From Hyphomicrobium_A sp035517115 (GTDB taxonomy: Bacteria; Pseudomonadota; Alphaproteobacteria; Rhizobiales; Hyphomicrobiaceae), in assembly GCA_035517115.1 (NCBI GenBank), contig DATIZL010000048.1, positions 1-30,465 of the forward strand: a stretch of 30,465 bases of DNA, read 5' to 3'. Position numbers and translations under genes: made by a program. Each line of letters opens with the position of its first letter. Position 1 is the stretch's first letter. Below the pieces are notes generated by a model, which was given only the letters and a program-made list of their open reading frames with translations, ran no database searches and was not told the origin of the DNA. This document shows positions 23,095-30,465 of this stretch, in pieces.

Positions 23095-24245
23095 TCGATC
23101 CTTCGCGTGCCGACGATGCGCAGCCCGAACCCTTCGAGGCCGACGTAGACGTGGGCGGGCGTGTTGGTCAGCAGCACCATATCGTGCACGCCGAGATCGG
23201 TGAGGATCTGCGAGCCCACTCCGACCTCCACGCGGCGGCGCTCCCGCGCGCCGTCAGATGTCTTGGGGTCGCGCGCGCGCCGCTCGATCCATTCCGACAC
23301 GGATTTCGCACGCAGATCGCGGATCAGCACCACGACGCCACGTCCCTCGCGCTCGATGGCGCGCAGAGAAGCGTCGATGACGCGGCACCCCTCCCCGGTC
23401 TCGCCCGCGCCGAGCAGATCGGCAAGCGCGTTGACGGCGTGCACGCGCACGAGCACCGGGCCCGGCGCCGACAGATCGCCCTTGACGAGGGCGAGGTGCT
23501 CGCCCGGCTCGACCGTGGTCTCGTAGACGTGAAGGTCGAAGGCACCCGCCACGGCCGTCGTGATGCGCGTGCGCGCGACCGGACGCACCAAGTGGTCGTT
23601 CTTCAGGCGGTAGGCGATCAGGTCCTCGATGGCGCCGATCTTGAGACCGTGCCGTTGCGCGAAGGCGACGAGGTCGGGCATGCGCGCCATGGTGCCGTCG
23701 TCGTTCATGACCTCGCAGATGACGGCGGCAGGAAAAAGCCCGGCTAGGCGCGCAAGATCGACGGAGGCTTCCGTGTGGCCGGCGCGAATCAAGACGCCGC
23801 CCTCGCGCGCGATGAGCGGAAAGACGTGGCCCGGGGAGACGATATCGGCCGCACCCTTGGTGGCATCGATGGCAGTCGCGATGGTGCGCGCGCGGTCGTG
23901 CGCGGAAATGCCGGTCGAGATGCCCTCGCGCGCCTCGATCGACTGAGTGAAGGCGGTGCGGTTGCGTGAGTCGTTCCGCCGCACCATCGCCTCGAGCCCA
24001 AGCTCGTGCGCCCGCTGCTGGTTGAGAGAGAGGCAGATGAGGCCGCGCCCGAAGCGGGCCATGAAGTTGATCGCATCGGGCGTCGCCATCTGCGCGGGAA
24101 TGACGAGATCGCCCTCGTTCTCGCGTTCCTCCGCATCGACGAGCACGACCATGCGCCCGTTGCGCATGTCCTCGAGGATCTCGGGGATGGCGGACAGGCA
24201 GCCGCGGCCTTGCGATATGGCCGTCGCGCCGGCTTCGTGCGTCAC
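23091..24245 (-). CDS. ribB: 3,4-dihydroxy-2-butanone 4-phosphate synthase with degenerate GTP cyclohydrolase II domain (RibBX type)
   Basis: A 384-residue protein. Residues 1-205 are a full RibB domain: MVVLVDAEERENEGDLVIPA, MARFGRGLICLSL, TGISAHDRARTI, PGHVFPLIAREGGVLIRAGH and TEASVDLARLAG. It makes the C4 unit of riboflavin. The second half has the GTP cyclohydrolase II fold outline, but where active enzymes carry the three zinc Cys (HSECLTGD...CDCG) it reads RVHAVNALADLLGAG, so it should not be an active RibA. This hybrid, called RibBX, is known in proteobacteria, and a separate ribA is then expected elsewhere. GTG at 24245 overlaps the ribE stop as GTGA; the open frame upstream is a shadow of ribE. 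Confidence 0.9.
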   Translation of the reverse strand: MTHEAGATAISQGRGCLSAIPEILEDMRNGRMVVLVDAEERENEGDLVIPAQMATPDAINFMARFGRGLICLSLNQQRAHELGLEAMVRRNDSRNRTAFTQSIEAREGISTGISAHDRARTIATAIDATKGAADIVSPGHVFPLIAREGGVLIRAGHTEASVDLARLAGLFPAAVICEVMNDDGTMARMPDLVAFAQRHGLKIGAIEDLIAYRLKNDHLVRPVARTRITTAVAGAFDLHVYETTVEPGEHLALVKGDLSAPGPVLVRVHAVNALADLLGAGETGEGCRVIDASLRAIEREGRGVVVLIRDLRAKSVSEWIERRARDPKTSDGARERRRVEVGVGSQILTDLGVHDMVLLTNTPAHVYVGLEGFGLRIVGTRRIE

Positions 24246-24835
24246 GGGCGGAACTCCAAGAGCCGCGCGACATAGCGCGCGAACACATCGACCTCGATGT
24301 TGACCGATTGCCCGGGGGTTTTCGCGCCCCACGTCGTCACCGTCAAGGTGTGCGGGATGACGTTGACACCGAAGCGGTTGTCGCTCACCTCGTTGACCGT
24401 TAACGAGACCCCGTCGAGCGCGATCGATCCCTTGGGCGCGATGTAGGGTGCCAGGTGATCGGGCACCTCGAAGGAGAAGCGCCGGCTCTCGCCGTCGGGG
24501 TGCACCTCAAGGATGCGCGCCAGCCCATCGACGTGACCCATCACCACGTGGCCGCCGAGCTCCGCCCCCGCCTGCAGCGGACGCTCGAGGTTGATGCGGC
24601 GCCCGGGCTTCCAATCGGCAATGGTCGTCTTGGCGCGCGTCTCATTCGAGGTGTCAACGGTGAAAACGCTGCCCTTTGGGTCCTCGCGCACCGATGTCAT
24701 CGTCAAGCAGCAGCCATCGCATGCCATCGAGGCACCGACCTCCAGCGTTGCGGGAGCGTAGCGGGTGCGGATCGAGAAGCGCCCGTCCTCGCGCGCCACG
24801 ACCTCGCCGATGTCGGAGACGATGCCGGTGAACAT
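24242..24835 (-). CDS. ribE: Riboflavin synthase (alpha chain)
   Basis: The 197-residue enzyme dismutates two lumazine molecules into riboflavin. It starts with the invariant MFTGIV and has two lumazine-binding repeats. The first runs through MACDGCCLTMT and FTVDTSNETRAKT; the second contains GGHVVMGHVDGLARI and GSIALDGVSLTVNEV, with the final IPHTLTVTTWG. It lies 18 bp after ribD, within the same operon. Confidence 0.95.
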   Translation of the reverse strand: MFTGIVSDIGEVVAREDGRFSIRTRYAPATLEVGASMACDGCCLTMTSVREDPKGSVFTVDTSNETRAKTTIADWKPGRRINLERPLQAGAELGGHVVMGHVDGLARILEVHPDGESRRFSFEVPDHLAPYIAPKGSIALDGVSLTVNEVSDNRFGVNVIPHTLTVTTWGAKTPGQSVNIEVDVFARYVARLLEFRP

Positions 24836-24853
24836 GGCTTCCTTCCTTGCTGC

Positions 24854-25999
24854 CTATCGTTGTTGCGCGCGCGAACCGGTGCTGCGCCAGTGACGGCGGA
24901 ACACCATCATATCGTCGCCACCGACGCTACGATGCTCGCATGCCTCCAAGCTTTCCGTCGCGACGTAGCGTGAAAGGGCGGCTAATCCTTGCTCCGCCGT
25001 GAGCGGCTTACTGCCGGCTGCACGCGCATGGAACAGCACCGCCTCGTCGACGAGCCCCGCGCGCGAGAATAAGGCCCAGGTTCGCGCGCCGCCCTCGACC
25101 AACAGCCGCGTGATGCCGTTGGCGACGAGCGTCTCCATCACCGACGGCAGCCACAGCTCGCCGCCGATCTCGGGGGCGCGGAAGATGCGCGCGCCGGCGC
25201 CCGCGAGCGCGGCGGCGTCGGCACTCTCACCGCAGAACACCCACAGGGGGTGCGTGCGCGTGCTGTGCGCAAGACGGCTTCCCGCGAGTCCGTCGAGCCG
25301 GCGCGCGAGCACGACCCGCACGGGTGAGCGGTCCGCAAGGCCGGGCAGCCGGCACGTGAGCAGCGGGTCGTCGTCGAGGACCGTCTGCCGCCCGACAAGG
25401 ACGGCATCGGCGCGCGCGCGCATCAGATGGCCCTGCGCGCGCGCTTCCGCGCTCGTTGCCCACGCGGGCTGCCCCCCTGCTCCGTGTGGCATGTCTCCCT
25501 TGGCGTCGAGCGCCAGTTTCACCTGCACGAAGGGACGCCGCTCGGTGACGCGCAGGATATGCCCGATCGTCATCCAGTGCGCTTCGCGGGCCATCAGCCC
25601 GCGCTCGACGGCGATGCCAGCCCCCCGAAGACGCGCGAGCCCGCGCCCGGCGACGCGGGGGTCGGGGTCCTCGATGGCGCAAACGACGCGGGCGATGCCC
25701 GCGGCAATGACGGCGTCCGCGCACGGCGGCGTCATTCCATGATGCGAGCACGGCTCGAGCGTGACGTAAAGGCTCACGCCCCTTGCATGCGCCCCGGCGC
25801 GCAGCAACGCTTCGGTCTCCGCGTGCGGGCGCCCGCCGCGGGCAGTGAAGCCGCGCGCGATGACCTCGCCCGTTGCCTCATCAGCAATCACCGCACCTAC
25901 CGAGGGGTTGGGCGCCGTAGTGCCGAGGCCGCGTTCGGCAAGCCTCAGCGCAATCGCCATCATGGAAAGGTCAAACGCGGCACCGGCCGAAGCATCCAT
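24854..25999 (-). CDS. ribD: Bifunctional diaminohydroxyphosphoribosylaminopyrimidine deaminase / reductase
   Basis: A 381-residue RibD carrying out the second and third steps of the riboflavin pyrimidine branch. The deaminase domain (about 1-150) has the zinc site H59-A-E61 (GGRPHAETEAL) and the two Cys of LEPCSHHGMTPPCADAVI (84 and 93). The reductase domain (about 160-370) has FVQVKLALDAKGDM, GRQTVLDDDPLLTCRLPG and LLVEGGARTWALF. It begins six bases after the nrdR stop, so it is co-transcribed with it. I see no FMN riboswitch before it or before nrdR. Confidence 0.95.
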   Translation of the reverse strand: MDASAGAAFDLSMMAIALRLAERGLGTTAPNPSVGAVIADEATGEVIARGFTARGGRPHAETEALLRAGAHARGVSLYVTLEPCSHHGMTPPCADAVIAAGIARVVCAIEDPDPRVAGRGLARLRGAGIAVERGLMAREAHWMTIGHILRVTERRPFVQVKLALDAKGDMPHGAGGQPAWATSAEARAQGHLMRARADAVLVGRQTVLDDDPLLTCRLPGLADRSPVRVVLARRLDGLAGSRLAHSTRTHPLWVFCGESADAAALAGAGARIFRAPEIGGELWLPSVMETLVANGITRLLVEGGARTWALFSRAGLVDEAVLFHARAAGSKPLTAEQGLAALSRYVATESLEACEHRSVGGDDMMVFRRHWRSTGSRAQQR

Positions 26000-26005
26000 G
26001 AGACG

Positions 26006-26533
26006 TCAGTGCTTCTTGAGCGGCGCCGTCTCGACGACCGGGCTCTCGAATGCGATGCGGGGAGGCGCGCGCGATGCAACCGGCTCCCCCGCGATCTCGC
26101 TCAGCACCTCCTGGAAGTCGGCGGCCTCCCGGAAGTCGCGGTAGACGGAGGCAAAGCGCACGTAGGCGACGGGATCGAGGCCGCGCAGCGCTTCCATGAC
26201 GAGCCCGCCGATGGTGGAGGTCGCGACCTCGGTCTCGCCGGAGCTCTCGAGCTGGCGCACGAGGCCCGAGACCATGCGCTCGACGCGCTCCGGATCGATG
26301 GGGCGCTTCCTGAGCGCCACCTCGACCGAGCGCATGAGCTTGTCGCGGTCGAAGGGCACCTTGCGGCCCGAGCGCTTGACGACCGTGAGCTCGCGCAACT
26401 GCACGCGCTCGAAGGTGGTGAAGCGACCCCCGCAGTCGGGGCAGATGCGCCGCCGCCGGATCGCCGCGCTCTCCTCGGTGGGGCGGCTGTCCTTCACTTG
26501 CGTATTTCCGCCCGCGCAATAGGGGCAACGCAT
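26006..26533 (-). CDS. nrdR: Transcriptional repressor NrdR
   Basis: A 175-residue repressor of ribonucleotide reductase genes, which senses ATP/dATP. A zinc ribbon with C3, C6, C31 and C34 (MRCPYC...CPDC) is followed by an ATP-cone domain (about 49-139), with VVKRSGRKVPFDRDKLMRSV and DPVAYVRFASVYRDF. The C-terminal tail beyond 150 is longer and more Pro-rich than usual. It is first in the nrdR-rib-nusB-thiL operon; the 144-bp gap before it contains the glyA terminator, so its promoter must lie in that gap if it is not read through. Confidence 0.95.
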   Translation of the reverse strand: MRCPYCAGGNTQVKDSRPTEESAAIRRRRICPDCGGRFTTFERVQLRELTVVKRSGRKVPFDRDKLMRSVEVALRKRPIDPERVERMVSGLVRQLESSGETEVATSTIGGLVMEALRGLDPVAYVRFASVYRDFREAADFQEVLSEIAGEPVASRAPPRIAFESPVVETAPLKKH

Positions 26534-26617
26534 GAGAGCGCTCCGTTCGGGCCCGCGCGAGCGCTCCCAGTCGGCGCCGCACCATCAGTATTAGCCGCTC
26601 GGGCGTGACAGACGCAA

Positions 26618-26660
26618 CGAGGTGCCCGCGGATATCCAACGGACACCTGCGGGCACCTCG
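26618..26660 (-). terminator. Hairpin terminator after glyA
   Basis: CGAGGTGCCCGC (26618-26629) and GCGGGCACCTCG (26649-26660) make a perfect 12-bp stem with a 19-nt loop, 18 bp after the glyA stop. The minus-strand exit TTGCGTCTGT is only moderately T-rich, so partial read-through into nrdR is possible. Confidence 0.6.
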
Positions 26661-26677
26661 AATTAGGGCTCAGGAAA

Positions 26678-27979
26678 TCAGGCGTAGATCGGGAAGCGCT
26701 TGCAGAGGTCGAGCGCCTGCCCCTTGACCTTGGCCTCCACCGCCCCGTTGCCGGCCTCGCCGTTCTTGGCGAGCCCCTCGAGCACCTCCGCGATCATGCG
26801 GCCGACCTCGCGGAACTCGGCGACGCCGAAGCCGCGCGTCGTCCCGGCGGGAGCGCCGAGGCGGACGCCCGAGGTGACCATCGGCTTCTCGGGATCGAAG
26901 GGCACGCCGTTCTTGTTGCAGGTGATGTGGGCACGGCCCAGCGCCTTCTCCGAGATGTTGCCCGTGAGCTTCTTGGGCCGCAGATCGAGCAGGATCAGAT
27001 GCGTGTCGGTGCCGCCGGATACGAGCGCGAAGCCGGAGTTGACGAGCACCTCGCCCATGGCCTTGGCGTTCTCGATCACGTTCTTGGCGTAGACCTTGAA
27101 CTCGGGCCGCAGCGCCTCGCCGAAGGCGACCGCCTTCGCCGCGATGATGTGCATCAGCGGACCGCCCTGGATGCCCGGGAAGATCGCCGAGTTGACCTTC
27201 TTGGCGATGTCCTCGTCGTTGGTCAGGATCATGCCGCCGCGGGGGCCGCGCAGCGTCTTGTGCGTCGTGGTGGTGACGACGTGCGCGTGCGGGAACGGGC
27301 TCGGGTGCGCGCCGCCGGCGACGAGGCCGGCAAAGTGCGCCATGTCCACCATCAGGTAGGCACCGACCTCGTTGGCGATGGCCCGGAAGTCCGCGAACTC
27401 GATGTGGCGCGGATAGGCCGAGCCGCCGGCGATGATGATGCGCGGCTTGTGCTCGAGCGCGAGCTTGTAGACCTCGTCCATGTTGATGCGGTGGGTGTCG
27501 GGCTTCACCATGTAGGATACGGCCTTGAACCACTTGCCCGACTGGTTGACGGGCGCGCCGTGGGTCAAATGGCCGCCAGCGGCGAGGCTCAAGCCCAGGA
27601 TGGTGTCGCCGGGCGTCGCCAGCGCATTGAAGACGCCCTGGTTCGCCTGGCTGCCCGAGTGCGGCTGCACATTGGCGAAGCCGCAGCCGAACAGCTTCTT
27701 GGCGCGGTCGATTGCGAGCTGCTCGACCACGTCCACGTACTGGCACCCGCCGTAGTAGCGCTTGCCCGGGTATCCTTCCGCATACTTGTTGGTGAGCACC
27801 GTGCCGGCCGCCTCCAGCACCGCCTTGGAGACGATGTTCTCGGACGCAATGAGCTCGATCTCGTTCTGCTGGCGCCCCAGCTCCTTGCCGATCGCGTCGG
27901 CGACTTCCGGATCGCCGTCGGCGATCGAGGCGGTGAAGAAGCCGGACTTCGAGGCGGCGGGGGCCTTCATCGTGAACAT
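26678..27979 (-). CDS. glyA: Serine hydroxymethyltransferase
   Basis: A 433-residue PLP enzyme that interconverts serine and glycine and feeds one-carbon units to folate. It has IELIASENIVSKAVLEA, TNKYAEGYPGKRYYGG, NVQPHSGSQAN and the PLP-binding lysine K241 in VVTTTTHKTLRGPRGG. The ATG at 27979 follows AAGGAAA at seven bases; the frame upstream is untranslated leader. It is transcribed in the same direction as hemA, which lies 186 bp upstream. That gap holds only a small 6-bp stem at 28075-28090 and no recognised riboswitch. Glycine made here is a substrate of the neighbouring hemA enzyme. Confidence 0.96.
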   Translation of the reverse strand: MFTMKAPAASKSGFFTASIADGDPEVADAIGKELGRQQNEIELIASENIVSKAVLEAAGTVLTNKYAEGYPGKRYYGGCQYVDVVEQLAIDRAKKLFGCGFANVQPHSGSQANQGVFNALATPGDTILGLSLAAGGHLTHGAPVNQSGKWFKAVSYMVKPDTHRINMDEVYKLALEHKPRIIIAGGSAYPRHIEFADFRAIANEVGAYLMVDMAHFAGLVAGGAHPSPFPHAHVVTTTTHKTLRGPRGGMILTNDEDIAKKVNSAIFPGIQGGPLMHIIAAKAVAFGEALRPEFKVYAKNVIENAKAMGEVLVNSGFALVSGGTDTHLILLDLRPKKLTGNISEKALGRAHITCNKNGVPFDPEKPMVTSGVRLGAPAGTTRGFGVAEFREVGRMIAEVLEGLAKNGEAGNGAVEAKVKGQALDLCKRFPIYA

Positions 27980-28165
27980 TGGGTGTTTCCTTGTTGTCGC
28001 GCGCGAGAGACGTCGGGAATTCAAAAGGGGCGCTGCCGCAGCCCCGGCGAGGCTAATCAAGGCATAGTAAGGTCGAGCCGCCTCCGGCTCAACCTCTCTG
28101 GCAGCACAATAGCCGCTTTCTCGCTATGGCCTTTTTTGCCGCTGGCAGGAGGAAAGGTCCCGCCT

Positions 28166-29401
28166 TTATTCCGCGGCGAGGCGAACGGTCTGCCCCTTGG
28201 CGAGCGGGCAGGCTTCCCACAGCTCGGTCAGCGAGCGCACGAGGTGGTCCATCTGCTCGTTGGTGTGCACCGGCGAAGGCGTGAGCCGGATGCGCTCGGT
28301 GCCGCGCGGGACCGTCGGATAGTTAATCGGTTGCACGTAGATCGCGTAGCGGTCGAGCAAGGTATCGGTGACCGCCTTGCAGTGCACCGGGTCGCCGACC
28401 GTCACCGGAACGATGTGGCTCTGACCGGCGACGAGCGGCAGGCCGGCTTCCGACAGGCGCCGCTTCAAGGTTTGTGCGCGCTCGTGCAGGCGGGCCCGCT
28501 CGATCACGCTCGTCTTCAGGTGGCGGATGCTGGCGAGCGCACCGGCAGCCAGCGCCGGCGCCAGCGAGGTGGTGAATATGAAGCCCGACGCGTAGGAGCG
28601 GATGGCGTCGCAGCAGTCGCGGGAAGCGGCGATGTAGCCGCCCATGACGCCGAAACCCTTCGCCAAAGTGCCGTTGATGATGTCGACGCGGCCCATGACG
28701 CCGTCGCGCTCGGCAATGCCGCCGCCGCGCGGGCCATAGAGGCCGACCGCATGCACCTCATCGAGATAGGTGAGCGCGCCGTACTTCTCGGCGAGATCGC
28801 AAATGGCCGCGATGGGCGCAATGTGCCCGTCCATGGAGTAGACGCTCTCGAACGCGATCAGCTTGGGCGTCGCGCGATCGTACTCCTGGAGCTTCGCCTC
28901 GAGGTCGGCGAGGTCGTTGTGGCGGAAGATGTGCTTCGGACCGCCGCCGTGACGGATGCCGGCGATCATGGACGCGTGGTTCTTTTCGTCCGAGAAGATC
29001 ACGAGCCCGGGCAGAAGCTTGGCCAGCGTCGACAGGGTGGCGGCGTTGGCGACGTAGGCGGAGGTGAAGAGGAGTGCGGCTTCCTTGCCATGCAGGTCCG
29101 CAAGCTCGGCCTCGAGCTCGACGTGGTAGTGGCAGGTGCCTGAGATGTTGCGGGTGCCGCCGGAGCCGGCGCCGACCTGATCGATCGCCTCGTGCATGGC
29201 GGCGATGACGGCCGGGTGCTGCCCCATGCCGAGGTAGTCGTTGGAGCACCAGACGGTGATGGGGTGACTCTGCTCGTCGGCCGTGAAGTGCTCGGCGGCG
29301 GGAAACGCACCACGGCGGCGCTTCAAGTCGGCAAAGACGCGGTAGCGGCCTTCCTGGCGGATGGCCTCCAGCGCTTCCTTGAATTTACCTTCGTACTCCA
29401 T
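28166..29401 (-). CDS. hemA: 5-aminolevulinate synthase
   Basis: A 411-residue PLP enzyme joining glycine and succinyl-CoA to make 5-aminolevulinate, the entry step of tetrapyrrole synthesis by the C4 route typical of alphaproteobacteria. It has CSNDYLGMGQHP, GAGSGGTRNISGT, FESVYSMDGHIAPI, YLDEVHAVGLYGPRGGG and the PLP lysine K248 in NGTLAKGFGVMGGY. Length and start agree with the family. An exact FNR-like box lies 141 bp upstream, which fits the known FNR/FixK control of hemA in Rhodobacter and Bradyrhizobium, and the heme demand of the two cytochromes in this window. Confidence 0.96.
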   Translation of the reverse strand: MEYEGKFKEALEAIRQEGRYRVFADLKRRRGAFPAAEHFTADEQSHPITVWCSNDYLGMGQHPAVIAAMHEAIDQVGAGSGGTRNISGTCHYHVELEAELADLHGKEAALLFTSAYVANAATLSTLAKLLPGLVIFSDEKNHASMIAGIRHGGGPKHIFRHNDLADLEAKLQEYDRATPKLIAFESVYSMDGHIAPIAAICDLAEKYGALTYLDEVHAVGLYGPRGGGIAERDGVMGRVDIINGTLAKGFGVMGGYIAASRDCCDAIRSYASGFIFTTSLAPALAAGALASIRHLKTSVIERARLHERAQTLKRRLSEAGLPLVAGQSHIVPVTVGDPVHCKAVTDTLLDRYAIYVQPINYPTVPRGTERIRLTPSPVHTNEQMDHLVRSLTELWEACPLAKGQTVRLAAE

Positions 29402-29512
29402 CGAGCGTCCTTCACTCCCCTACGCCTTTTTTACTTAGCATCATTCTAAAGAGCGTCGAGGGCAATGTGTCTATTGTCGCGCCACGGCCGTTTGGGGGCG
29501 CAGCAAAGTGTT

Positions 29513-29537
29513 AAGGGCCTGCCGGCAGTCGGCCCTT
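29513..29537 (-). terminator. Probable terminator of the right-edge L,D-transpeptidase
   Basis: AAGGGCC and GGCCCTT pair as a 7-bp stem with an 11-nt loop (itself TGCCGGCA-rich), beginning 28 bp after the transpeptidase stop; the exit is AACACTTTG. The right arm overlaps the first two bases of the FNR-like box at 29536, so termination and regulation share sequence. Confidence 0.4.
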
Positions 29538-29549
29538 GATGCCGATCAA
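29536..29549. promoter_or_regulatory. FNR/FixK box upstream of hemA
   Basis: TTGATGCCGATCAA is an exact, fully palindromic TTGAT-N4-ATCAA site in the 164-bp gap between the upstream L,D-transpeptidase and hemA. With the box at -41.5 transcription would start near 29501, giving a leader of about 100 nt. Confidence 0.75.
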
Positions 29550-29565
29550 CAGTGCGGAGTTTGGC

Positions 29566-30465
29566 CTAATATGCCGCAGCGACCTCGCCCACGCCGTCCT
29601 TCTGGTAGACGTCGGGCCGGAACTGGATGACGCCATCCTCCGTCGCCCAGGCGGTAACATAGGCAAAATACAGGGGAACGGGGCGTTTCAGCCGTACGAC
29701 CTTAGTCTGGCCGTTCTCCTTCATGGCCTGGACCTGCTCCTGGGTCCAGCCTGGCTGGCCTTGAAGCAGCCAGGTCGCGAGCTCCTCGATGTTCTGCACG
29801 CGCACGCAGCCGGAGCTGGCGGCTCGGAAATTGCGGCCGAAGAGTGATTCCTTCGGCGAGTCGTGCATGTAGACCGAGCTTGCGCTCGGGAAGTTGATCT
29901 TCAGGAAGCCCAGCGGATTGTCCTTGCCCGGAGCCTGGCGGTAGGAGAGTTGCAGGGGTTTGGCCGAGCTCCAGTCGATCGACGCCGAGGCGATCTTCTT
30001 GCCGCCCTCGTAGGCGTCGATGCCGAACTTCTCCAAGACGTTCTGCCCCTTCGCCTGCATATCCTGGCCCTTGGGGATCAGATCCTCCTTGATGACCGTC
30101 GGCGGCAACGTCCACACCGGATTGAAGTTGAGGTCGGTGATGGTGGAGCGCAGTTGGGGGGTCGGCCGGTCGGGCTTGCCGACGACGCCGGAGTGCCGCG
30201 AGATGACGGTGTTGTTCTGGATGGCCTCGACCTGCGCGGCCGGGATATTGACCAGCACGTAGCGCTTGCCGGCAATCTTCACGAGATCTGTGAGGCGCTC
30301 GAGGTTCACCTTGAGCTGCGTTAGGCGCACCTCGGCCGGCACGTTGAGCGCCGCGATGGTACGCTTGTCGAGGATCCCGGTGGGAGCAAGCCCGTTGGAG
30401 GCCTGAAAGCGCATGACCGCCTTCTCGACCTCGCTGCTGTAAAAGTTCGGGTAGCCCGTCTCCTC
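29566..30465 (-). CDS. L,D-transpeptidase, YcbB-like, C-terminal part (runs off the window)
   Basis: The last 299 residues of a periplasmic peptidoglycan L,D-transpeptidase; the N-terminus lies beyond the right edge. What is visible is the end of a peptidoglycan-binding domain (VMRFQASNGLAPTGILDKRT), the linker helices LTQLKVNLERLTDL, and a YkuD domain with VYMHDSPKESLF (His) and ASSGCVRVQN (catalytic Cys). It ends FRPDVYQKDGVGEVAAAY. It has the same architecture as the protein at 19467-20867, with clear divergence, so the two are paralogues rather than a recent duplication. Confidence 0.9.
   Translation of the reverse strand, partial: EETGYPNFYSSEVEKAVMRFQASNGLAPTGILDKRTIAALNVPAEVRLTQLKVNLERLTDLVKIAGKRYVLVNIPAAQVEAIQNNTVISRHSGVVGKPDRPTPQLRSTITDLNFNPVWTLPPTVIKEDLIPKGQDMQAKGQNVLEKFGIDAYEGGKKIASASIDWSSAKPLQLSYRQAPGKDNPLGFLKINFPSASSVYMHDSPKESLFGRNFRAASSGCVRVQNIEELATWLLQGQPGWTQEQVQAMKENGQTKVVRLKRPVPLYFAYVTAWATEDGVIQFRPDVYQKDGVGEVAAAY

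Noticed and set aside
26534..26617. Possible FMN riboswitch before the nrdR-rib operon
   Set aside because: The gap is short and lacks the conserved FMN-element segments; nrdR, not a rib gene, is first.
28075..28090. GAGCCG-CCTC-CGGCTC hairpin between hemA and glyA, considered as terminator or riboswitch part
   Set aside because: Only 6 bp, no T-run on the hemA side, and no conserved riboswitch core that I can recognise around it.
1..30465. CRISPR arrays, insertion sequences and transposases
   Set aside because: No regularly spaced repeats and no transposase-like protein were found in the window.

Overview
The window is high-GC DNA from an alphaproteobacterium, most likely a member of the Hyphomicrobiales (Rhizobiales). 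Supporting signs are a C4-pathway 5-aminolevulinate synthase (hemA), the block glyA-nrdR-ribD-ribE-ribBX-ribH-nusB-thiL, a pcm gene beside a tolC-type gene, and two periplasmic L,D-transpeptidases of the large YcbB-like type. The genus cannot be fixed from the sequence alone.

Layout. 1-2.3 kb: a partial TolC-type outer membrane protein and pcm, both on the minus strand, separated by an opposite-facing small membrane-protein gene and a hairpin/direct-repeat element. 2.4-2.65 kb: tRNA-Cys and tRNA-Asn. 2.7-4.9 kb: an NRAMP-related transporter and a conserved protein of unknown function. 4.9-19.4 kb: a stress/hypoxia island. It holds a RaiA/HPF-type ribosome-associated protein, DUF2267, a CBS-pair protein, a small coiled-coil protein, a protein-isoaspartate methyltransferase/erythromycin-esterase fusion, ChaB, a yhiI-rbbA-yhhJ-like export operon, a small secreted Cys/Trp-rich protein, a universal stress protein, a nitroreductase, two small c-type cytochromes, a flavin reductase-like protein, small unknown proteins and an M50 metalloprotease with CBS domains. 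19.5-30.5 kb: cell-wall and core metabolism on the minus strand: L,D-transpeptidase, thiL-nusB-ribH-ribBX-ribE-ribD-nrdR, glyA, hemA and a second, truncated L,D-transpeptidase.

The main unifying observation is regulatory. Reading the window by eye, I find five copies of the FNR/FixK-type palindrome TTGA-N6-TCAA, all five intergenic and upstream of genes, plus three one-mismatch copies in three more promoter regions. They lie before raiA and the divergent unknown gene, the CBS operon, the methyltransferase-esterase fusion (two sites), the yhiI-rbbA-yhhJ operon, the divergent nitroreductase-usp / cytochrome c pair, the divergent unknown / membrane protein-cytochrome c pair, and hemA. The island therefore looks like an oxygen-responsive survival regulon. 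Its parts list resembles, by convergence, the mycobacterial DosR dormancy regulon (USP, CBS, nitroreductase, HPF-like, M50-CBS protease, erythromycin-esterase fusion).

Three single-base frameshifts are visible: two in the rbbA-like gene (one inside the first Walker A motif) and one near the 3' end of the nitroreductase gene. They are either assembly errors or gene decay. No CRISPR array, insertion sequence, transposase gene, rRNA or convincing riboswitch was seen.
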